Shown piece after piece: positions 1 to 8,300 of a DNA stretch of 15,581 bases. The translations under genes and the position numbers were made by a program. Where the stretch lies: contig MU646525.1 of the NCBI GenBank assembly GCA_026770585.1, positions 504,185-519,765 on the forward strand, given 5' to 3'. Source of the DNA: Baffinella frigidus (Eukaryota; Cryptophyceae; Cryptomonadales; Baffinellaceae). The notes under the pieces were generated by a model that saw nothing but the letters and a program-made list of their open reading frames with translations, had not been told where the DNA came from and made no database searches. Position 1 is the stretch's first letter. The number at the start of each line of letters is the position of its first letter.

Positions 1-556
1 GTGGCTATGCTGGGCCCTCGCGCGACGCTCGACGGGTTGGGCCCACTATTGCAAACTGGAACGCTGCTTTATGTTTTGAATTTAGGGTCTAGAAGGCAGC
101 GTTTGGGCCAGCGACTGTTTGTAACGAGCCAACCGACGCGGTTTTGGCAAATCGACGATTTTCGATTTGGGATTTCAAGGGGGTTGAAGTCGGAATCCGA
201 CTTCAACGGCTCCAATTCCCCTTGAACTCGGGAACTCGAAAATCGTCGATTTGCCCAAGCCATGAGGGTTGGTGGGAGCCAACCGACGCGGTTTTGGCTT
301 CCAAAGGTGGCGATTCGCGGCGGCCCGAGCGCGACGCTCCACGGGTGAGGCCATTGTAATACAAAGAGGACCCCTTTCAACGCGCACTTCTGATTTTCGG
401 TCCAGAGAGGAGCCCTGTCGCAGTCTGGTTTGGTCTCGCCAAGTTAGAGGGCCCCAACTCTTTCCCGTTCCAAAGTTGACAGATTTGTACCACAGCCCCA
501 GCATGTCTACTTGAGAATAGTCGGTCAACCCGAGTGAGGCAGAGCTAGACCCTCTC
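1..556. other. Repeat-rich left edge
   Basis: No exon of ADAT3 or any other protein is recognised here. A fold-back occupies about 129-275, and a CTAGCTCTGCCTCAC-type element end (reverse orientation) lies at 523-548. A 23-bp exact direct repeat (ccaaccgacgcggttttggc core) occurs at 126-148 and 276-298. Overlapping open frames on both strands are by-products of this repeat sequence. Confidence 0.6.
129..275. mobile_element. Fold-back element, family alpha, copy 1
   Basis: Imperfect terminal inverted repeat of ccaacc...ggcaaatcgacgattttcga, folding on a perfect 25-bp palindrome at 183-207 (gttgaagtcgga, centre A195). The element lies within a 150-bp interval bounded by an exact 23-bp direct repeat. 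The same terminus (CCACCAACCCTCAYGG..TTGGGC) recurs at 7329-7500 and 15163-15323. Confidence 0.7.
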
Positions 557-774
557 CCTCCTTCCAGCCCAGACATAGATAGAGCGAGGAGCCTCCCATG
601 CACGCTTCCAAAGAATTTTGACCAGCTGCTGGTCAAAACTCTTTGGAAGGCGAGGGGCTTCGGAGGGGACGTGGCCCGACCTTGCCAAGCCCTTCGTGTT
701 CCAAAGAGGTTTGACCAGCAGGCGTACGTGCGTGGGAGGCTCCTCTATCTATCTATGTCTGGGCTGGTAGGAGG
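557..774. mobile_element. Nested fold-back element
   Basis: The 48-bp arms 557-604 and 727-774 match as inverted repeats with about four mismatches (cagcccagacatagat core). Inside is a near-perfect 45-bp palindrome at 605-649 (cttccaaag...ctttggaag), and a third copy of that sequence near 699-720. It has the form of a non-coding MITE; no coding capacity. Confidence 0.7.
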
Positions 775-809
775 GGGACGTGACCCGTCGTTGCCATGGT
801 CACGTCCCC
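774..809. repeat. Hairpin ggggacgtgac/gtcacgtcccc
   Basis: A perfect 11-bp stem (774-784 with 799-809) and 14-nt loop, followed by a second gttgccatggtca. Related CACGTCCC palindromes occur at 5823. Confidence 0.6.
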
Positions 810-821
810 GTTGCCATGGTC

Positions 822-841
822 AAGTGATGCGCGGCAGGCTC
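822..841 (+). pseudogene. Copy of exon a acceptor
   Basis: aagtgatgcgcggcaggctc repeats the sequence across the exon a acceptor (1291-1312) with a 2-bp difference. It sits directly before a telomere-like array, whose other side resumes at 1071 with the same exon start. Confidence 0.65.
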
Positions 842-848
842 ACGGACG

Positions 849-1069
849 ATCCTAAACCCTAAACCCTAAACCCCAAACCCTAAACCATAAACCATAAACC
901 ATAAACCATAAACCATAAACCATAAACCATAAACCATAAACCCTCTACCATAAACCCTAAACCATACACCATACACCATACACCATACACCATACACCAT
1001 AAACCATAAACCATAAACCATAAACCATAAACCATACACCCCAAACCATGCACCATACACCCTAAACCA
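849..1069. repeat. Interstitial telomere-like array, CCATAAA/CCATACA variants
   Basis: The array begins as CCCTAAA, then switches to runs of CCATAAA, CCATACA and CCATAAA again, and ends in ctaaaccag. All are 7-mers differing from CCCTAAA at position 3 and/or 6. It is C-rich on the + strand. Confidence 0.95.
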
Positions 1070-1070
1070 G

Positions 1071-1149
1071 GCTCGCGCCCGGCGCGCGGGCGGAGATTGA
1101 GGGTATGTGCTCCGCAACATTCACGCGCCGCGTGCCGGGGACGCCTCCA
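1071..1149 (+). pseudogene. Upstream partial copy of ADAT3 exon a
   Basis: Aligns over 79 bp with 1309-1387, after a telomere-derived CCAG acceptor. It reads EIEGMCSATFTRRVPGTPP against EIEGMCSSTFTRRVPGMPP. Differences at TCC/TCT, TTC/TTT, CGC/CGA and CCT/CCG are synonymous. It lacks the EQF...WPLNF half and runs into a minisatellite. Confidence 0.85.
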
Positions 1150-1290
1150 GCACACATCTTGAGTGTGTCTAGCACTCGCCGGAGTGTGTCCAGCACACCT
1201 CTGAGCGTGTCTAGAACACCGCTGGGTGTGTCTATCACTCCCCGGGGGGGGTCCAACACTCGCCTGAGCGTGTCCATGACTCCCATGTTG
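1150..1290. repeat. About 20-21-bp minisatellite (GTGTCYAGMACWCC type)
   Basis: About seven degenerate units of gtgtctagcactcgccgga type. Similar in unit length and sequence to the larger array at 8747-9391, and it likewise starts at the truncated end of an exon copy. Confidence 0.8.
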
Positions 1291-1308
1291 AAGTGAGGTG
1301 CGCGGCAG

Positions 1309-1440
1309 GCTCGCGCCCGGCGCGCGCGCGGAGATTGAGGGTATGTGCTCTTCAACATTTACGCGACGCGTGCCGGGGATGCCGCCAAACACCATGGAAC
1401 AGTTCTACGCGTGGTCCAAGCTCTGGCCCCTCAACTTCCG
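1309..1440 (+). CDS. ADAT3: ADAT3 exon a (first exon in window)
   Basis: Acceptor gcgcggcag; the exon enters with one base of a codon (phase 2) and leaves with two. It reads LAPGARAEIEGMCSSTFTRR, then VPGMPPNTMEQFYAWSKLWP and LNFR. The spacing VP..PP....EQF......WP..F matches the ADAT3 segment before the deaminase domain. The donor GTCCCG at 1441 is weak but is the only phase-2 site that joins cleanly to the next exon, making CGG (Arg). An upstream copy of the 5' part and an intronic copy of the 3' part flank it. Confidence 0.8.
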
Positions 1441-4400
1441 GTCCCGCCCCGTCAACTTAAGAACTCCGTAGCCCACCTTGCGGGTAGGGTTTTGAGTGTA
1501 GGGTTTGGGGTGTACAGTGTATGGTACATGGTTTGGGGGGTTGGTTGTAGTGTCGAACTGTTCTACGATAGTATAAGGTATGGCCCCTCAACTTCCGGTC
1601 TCGCACCCTTACACCCAAAATCCTACACCCAAAACCCAAACCCATGTACCCTGCAATGGGAGATGTTCCTGGTGATCCCTGAAATTTTGGCTGACCCGAA
1701 ACGGTGCGATTTTTCCTGTCACGGCATGATAGAACGCGCGTTTTTGGGGACGCGACAGGCTGTTTTTCCGGTACCAATCGGATACGACAGGTAGTTATTG
1801 CGTACTAGTCCCTCGAAAAGGTGCGTGTTCAGGCCGGTTGACTAACCCGAAGCGGTGCATTCACTTCGCCGGTCGGGGGCATGAAGTGAAGGCAGTCGCG
1901 GGCTTCACACCAGACGAGATGGCGGACATGATAATGTGGAGTTTGTACCACAAAACCGTTTTAACGTGAAACGTTGCGTTGTCAACAACCCGGAAATGTT
2001 GGCTGACCCGAAACGGTGCGTCCAGGAAGTTTGGCTGACCCGAAACGGTGTGTGTTCAGGCCGCCGGTCGGGGGCATGAAGGCGGTCGCGGGCTTCACTC
2101 CGGACGAGATGACGGGCATGAAGGGTACTCTCCCCTGGGTCCCTATCTACACAGCGGGCTACGAAGGGATTTTTGGTGGATACTCCACCGACTTTCTGGT
2201 ACATTATCCATAGGAACCCCCCTATATCCCTACGCTATTGCCTGCCGTAGGGTTGTATGTCTTGTTGCTTAGGTTTTATTTGAAATCCCTTGGAAGTCCG
2301 CTGTGTGGCTACGGTGGGCCGTATGGCTACCAATAAGGTCCGGTTCGATTATTTAGGACATTTAGGATTTGCGGATTCCACAATGGGCCGTCATGAAGGG
2401 TAATCTCATCTGGCTCGGTTGTGAATTATTTCAATCGCGAGATTAAATTAATTCAATCTCGAGATTGACTTTTGGATTGCACGGGGTATTGGAGCCATTT
2501 GGAACTTTTTGCCGACCGGCAACTTTGAGCAGGCGGTAACTTTGGGCATTTGAGCACGCCATCAACCGGTTGTGAGATCCAGGCTATGTCACAACCGGTG
2601 TGACAGGTTGCAGCGTCGTGAAACGGCGTTTAGGGTTGAGGTCTAAGCCCTAAACCCTGGACCCGAAACCCGTAACCCAAACCGCTGCACCCTAAACTCT
2701 AAACCCTAAACCCTAAACCCTAAACCCTAAACCCTAAACCCTAAACCCTAAACCCTAAACCCTAAACCCTAAACCCTCACACCTAAACCCTAAACCCTGA
2801 ACCCTAAATCCTAAATCCTAAACCCCTAACCCATACACCCTAAACCCAGGTCACATGCACGCAGCGATTGTCCTCGCGAATGTGCGCTGCCCACCCTACC
2901 CTAAACCCTAAACCCTAAACCCTAAACCCTAAACCCTAAACCCTAAACCCTAAACCCTAAACCCTAAACCCTAAACCATACTGTTCAAGACTAACACAGA
3001 GAGGGAGACATTTGTTACTACCAGCACGGACGCCATGTGTGCACCCCCACCGAGGCTGTGTCTGAGCAGGAACCAGCTCTGCATTCTCGGTTCCAGACTC
3101 ACGCATAGGCAACCTTCAAGCCTCACACTGCACGCAGCTCAGAATGTACCGTGTGTCCCTTCGCCAAGTGTTTCTCCCTGTTGCATTCCGCCCCGTCGCC
3201 AAAACTGTTCTCCGTATTGAATTATGTCCCTTCGTCAAAACGGTTCTCCAGGTTGAATTATGTCCCCTCGCCAAAAGTTTATCCATGTTGACTTTCGATG
3301 CGCGCTGGGCAGCGGGGGGAGGAGGCGGGGGGTGGGAGGGCGGGGGCTGTCGTCGTGGATCCTGCCACGGGTACCACGCTTCGCCATTTCCCTAACCCCT
3401 AACCCCTAAAGTGATCTAGTATTTTTGTTGCTCCGAGGCATACGCTGACCGACATGTGGTATTGGTGAGAATCCTGCCACCCACGGGTAACACGCTTCGC
3501 CATCTTCTCCAATACCATATGTGTATCAGCGTGTGCGCCAGAACAACAGAACTGGTAGGTTCTTTCAGGGTTTAGGGGTTAGGGTTGGGGGTTAGGGTTT
3601 AGGCGCATCGTGGATCCTGCCACCGGCGCCGCGCCGCGCCATTCCCCTAACCCCTAGCCCCTAAAGTGGTCTAGTATTTCTGTTGCGCTCAGGCACACGC
3701 TGACAGACATGTCGTATTGGTGACCAATGAGCATCCTGAGCATTTCTGCTCAAACCTGCTTCTGATTCTCAGAATCCTGCCGCCGGTCCCACGCCACGCC
3801 ATTCTCACCAATACCAAAGGTCTATCTTTCTCCCAAATACCAAATGTCTAGCAGCGTGTGCCACGGAGCAACAGAACTGCTTGGTCATCTTAGGGGTCAG
3901 GGTTTAGGGTTTAGCTACCCTAAACCCTGAAACCCTTGTCCTCACTGGCGCTGGAGAACTTGGTTCTGGTCAGGTTTGGGGTTTAGGGGTTGGGAGTTGG
4001 CGGTTGGCGGTTGGCGGTTGGCGGTTGGCGGTTGGGGGTTGGGGGTTAGGGGTTGGGGTTTAGGTTGTGCCCAGGTACCAACACCTCACCTGAAACAAGA
4101 CTCCACTCGAAACGCTTTTGCTCGACATGCCATGGATGAATTTCCCTCCATGACAAAGCCATTGTGAGGCCGAGACAGCAAACCCCTTCCTCACCATGCC
4201 ACGACAGGTTCGTTTCAATGTTTCGGGTTTCAGGTTAGATCTCTAGATCTGATGGGAGGTGGAGCGGCAGCAACCCTGAACACTGAACCCTAATGCCTAA
4301 ACCCCCTCAAACCCCTGACGCCTAAACCCTGAACCCTGAACCCTGAACCCTGAAACCTAAACCTGATCCCTGAACCCAGGAACGATCATCACTGAGGCGT

Positions 4401-5316
4401 ACGACCAGTCTGCGTCGGCACCTTACTGCGCTCCGCCCTCACACGGTAAGGGCCAGCCTACTTCTTGTAAGAGACACCCTAATTCCGGTAAGGGAAACCC
4501 TAATCCCGCCCTCAAACGGTAAGGGTGGGCACTTTAACTCCGGCGTCAACCCAATTCCGGCGATCCATAGGGTGGTATGGTAGGCAATGCAGCAGGGTGT
4601 GTCGGGTCCCTACTGCTAATGCCGAAAGCTTACGTCAGCGAACACCTTAAGTCCCTTGTTAAAGGGGGACTTGTCAGCACTAAAACTATTTTAAAAGCAA
4701 TTCCAGGACTTTGGACCTGGCCCTAGAATATAAAAGCCCCAGAATATTTTGCATGATAAATTTTGTACGGAGTCGCGTCCAAATAAGGCCTCATATAACG
4801 TTTGATTTATGCATGACTGCGCCCCGCCCTCAAACGGTACCTTCATCAAAACACTCCTTGAAAGCAGGGTGGGTTTGCATACGGTGTCTAGCTCTGCCTG
4901 AGTAAAGCCATCAAACACATTTACAGCAGGAAATCTAGTAGAAAAGGGCAACCAAAATGCTTTCATGGCGAGCCCGATTTTACGAAGGCAGAACTAGAAT
5001 CCGGAAGACGTTGCTTGTCGGTTCTCGATTCCTTGGGTTCTACGCAGAACCACTGTCTAGAATTCGTGGATTGCGGTCAGTTCACAATTCTTCCCCATAA
5101 ATCGGCCACTTGTGGAGAAAAATCGATTTGTTTCTCTTCGTTGACAACTTTTGCCACCCACGAAAATTCGTGGATAAGACGTGTCGGTTGCCATCCAGTG
5201 ATTCCCCGTAGTTGCGTCAGCTTGAATTTCGGGTTTCGGACTGCGGAAGCGCATCGCCTTCTCGAACGGTAGTCCAGAGGGACCCCACCTCTCTCTATCC
5301 CTCTCTATCTCTCTCT

Positions 5317-5354
<38 letters not shown>

Positions 5355-8300
5355 ATGTCTCACTCTCTCACACACACTCTCTCACACACTCTCTCTCTCT
5401 CTTTCTCTTTCTCTCTCGATAGCCTGAACCTCCAAGCCTGGCCCAGCAGGGGTGGCGGGAGGCAGCGGTATTCCGCAAATGCGTCCAGGGCTAGACCAAA
5501 AACTCTAAACCCTAAACCCTAAACTCTAAACCCTGAACCCTAAACCCTATACCCAGGCAGCGGTCTTCTGGAGGCAGGGAGGCACCCGCTACGGCCCTAC
5601 ACCCTAAACCCAAAACCCAAAACCCAAAACCCAAAACCCAAACCCCAAAACCCAAAACCCAAAACCCAAACCCTAAACCCTAAACCCTAAACCCAGACGG
5701 AGACAGCGGTCTTCCGGAGGCAGGGAGGCACCCGCTACGGCACGCGGCCATGTGTGCTATCCAGCAGGTACGACCTCTGCAGAGGCTTGGAGGTTCAGCC
5801 TACCACTCGGTAGGCTACGCGGCACGTCCCTCCCCGGACATCCGGGGAGGGACGTGACACATTGCTGACTTTTGGCGTGTTTCTTGGGCAAGAATCGAAT
5901 AATTGACTTAAGCACGGTACCTCGTAGTGTTCCGAGCGGCGAGTTGTGGTCCCTCAGGGCTAGAATCCCGAAATCGCACATGTCTTGCAGGACCCGCTGC
6001 GGCCATGTGTGCTAGTTTCTTCTTCTTCTTTATTACTCTCGATGCAGGTCCTGACTGAGGCCCTTGAGCCTTGAGTGCTATCCAGCAGGTACGGGTGCAC
6101 CCCCTCGCGTCGCCATCCCCCTAACTCGCGCAGTCTGTATTCACTTCGGCATCACCCCAACTCCCACGGCCTGTAGCACCCCACAACGCAAGGGATCCGG
6201 GTACGTACCATGGTACACGGTGGACTAAGAGGGTTTCATTTCAAAAGTGGTCTCTTTTATTTTTTCTTGTTTTTGCAGGTGGCTGCCCTGCACCAGTCTG
6301 TATTCACTTCGGCATCACCCTAACTCGCACGGTCTGGCGGGGTGCTACAGACCGTGCGAGTTAGGGTTTTCGTCTCCGTAAATGACGATTTTGCTTCCAT
6401 AACCGGCACTTTTGCCTGCGTACATTGCAGGTGGCGGCGTTGCATCGCGAGAGAGACGGCATCACCATCGGACCCTCCTCCGACGCCACCCAAAGTGCCA
6501 CACCAACAGCACCCCCTCGTCAGATGAAATTTGTTGGATACCTAGCTCTGTTCCACTTGATTTCGTCTCATCATTAAAAACATTTAGCCGGTATAATTAG
6601 TTTTAAAGGAGGATCTCCAGTACAAATTAACTGTCCATCTACGGCTAAATGTTTTTAATGATGAGACGAAATCAAGTGGGACAGAGCTAGGATACCCATG
6701 AACTCGCGAAATCAGTGTCTACACGCGATTTGATAGGAGCCTGTCGACCTGGCCACTCAGGGGGCTTCGCAGAACGGTCCATTTAGTTTCGTGGTAATAA
6801 TTGTTGGACTGCTGGTGCAAGGACATTTAGTGAGCCGAAATTTCGACCGGGTTTTCGGTCGAAGTCGCCCTCGAAGCCCACCGTGTGGTTGGCTACTCTG
6901 GCGGCATCGGAATTCCTGATCCACAGGGCAGTTTGATAGGATCCTGGAGACCTTGAGGAGTTGAACGCTGGTTACTCAAATAATTAATTATGCTATTCAA
7001 TCAATTCTGCTGTTCAATCATTAATTATGCTAGTCAATCGCTTGGCCCTGCTAGTATCTCGCCTAGTCCTGCTGGTAAATAACTTCGCCCTTCTGATTCC
7101 AGGCGCGGACGCGCCTGGTATGGAACTTTTGTTTCAAACAAAAGGAACTTTTGTTGCAAAAAAAAGCCTCATAAACGGGTCGGGATCAAAATCGGAGTTG
7201 AAAATTGGTGTCGGATGCCAGGGGCGGACGGCAACGCATCAAGCAATCGCAAGCCGGCAGAAACCTTAGTGATTGACTTGGACCAAGTGATTGACTAGTC
7301 AATCACCTAGTCATTAACTTGGTCCTGCTACCACCAACCCTCACGGTTTGGGCGAATGATCGAATTTGGCAGTACGTAACGCCCTTGCAGACCGTCGGAT
7401 TCCGACGTCGGTTATTTTTAAAACTCCAAAAGCAAGGTGTTTACAGTTTTAAAACTGGTACGTAATTTCCCAATTGCCCAAACCGTGAGGGCTGGTGGTA
7501 GTAAATAACTTGGCCCGTCGGGTTCCAGGAGTGGACGGCAACGCATCAAGTAAACGCAAGCCTTCAGAAGCCTTGGAAGACTCGGAGGGCCTGGTGTGCC
7601 CTCTCCCTACACCCTACACCCTACACCCTACACCCTACACCCTACACCCTACACCCTACACCCTACACCCTACACCCCTAAACCCTAAACCCTAACTCCT
7701 CAACCCTAAACCACGAACCCTAAACACTCAAAAACCAAGCCCTAAACCCCAAACGCCAAACACCAAACACCAAACACAAAACACCAAACCCCAAACCCCA
7801 ACCCAGAACGAACCCGGGGGCGGCGCACTGGTGGGAGAGGGTGGGGGGGCGGAGGGGAGGGACGGGCAGTATCTGTGCACGGGGTACGATGTGTATCTCA
7901 CGTGCGAGCCGTGTCCGATGTGAGTGACCCCGCGTCACGGACCCTGCACTCTGAATCAGGGTTGAGGGTGGAGGGTTGACCGCGATGCGGGGAGTGCTTA
8001 AACCCTAAACACTAAACACTCAACACTCAACCATAAACCATAAACCATAAACCACAAACACTTCACACTAAACACCAAACGCTGAACACTGAACCCTAAA
8101 CCCCAAACCCTAAACCCTAAACCCTAAACCCTAAACCCTAAACCCTAAACCCAAAACCGCAACCCAAAAGCCTGAACCCTAAACCCTAAACCCCAAACCC
8201 CAAACCCTAAACCCTAAACCCTAAACCCTAAACCCTAAACCCTAAACCCTAACCCTGATCTACACGCTTGGGGATCTGGTGTGCGATGGCGTGTCTGCAC

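Larger units (their letters stand above)
1441..2059 (+). other. ADAT3 intron 1
   Basis: 619 bp. Contains a G-rich telomere-like block (1482-1541) followed by a C-rich one (about 1605-1652), giving an inverted pair. Between them is a copy of the exon a 3' end (1555-1597). Four copies of GGCTGACCCGAAACGGTGYG-type sequence are at 1689, about 1838, 2001 and 2033. A broken copy of exon b is at 1868-1930. Confidence 0.7.
5422..5800. repeat. Inverted 15-bp pair around exon f
   Basis: ctgaacctccaagcc (5424-5438) returns inverted at 5784-5798, enclosing exon f, its truncated copy and two arrays. Confidence 0.7.

Noticed and set aside
129-774. CRISPR-like repeats
   Set aside because: Repeats are inverted arms of fold-back elements, not regularly spaced direct repeats with unique spacers.
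866-1395. Minus-strand frames with MVYGLWF repeats
   Set aside because: Translation of CCATAAA/CCATACA telomere-like repeats; no gene.
2644-2978. A chromosome end
   Set aside because: Arrays are internal, occur in both orientations across the window, and have unique and coding sequence on both sides; they are interstitial.
4691-4966. 91-codon minus-strand frame (..GFTQAELDTVC..)
   Set aside because: Looks protein-like but overlaps the copied exon e junction at 4824 on the other strand. It has no recognisable family and lies within ADAT3 intron 5.
5212-5427. Plus-strand frame of Leu/Ser repeats
   Set aside because: Translation of the CT microsatellite.
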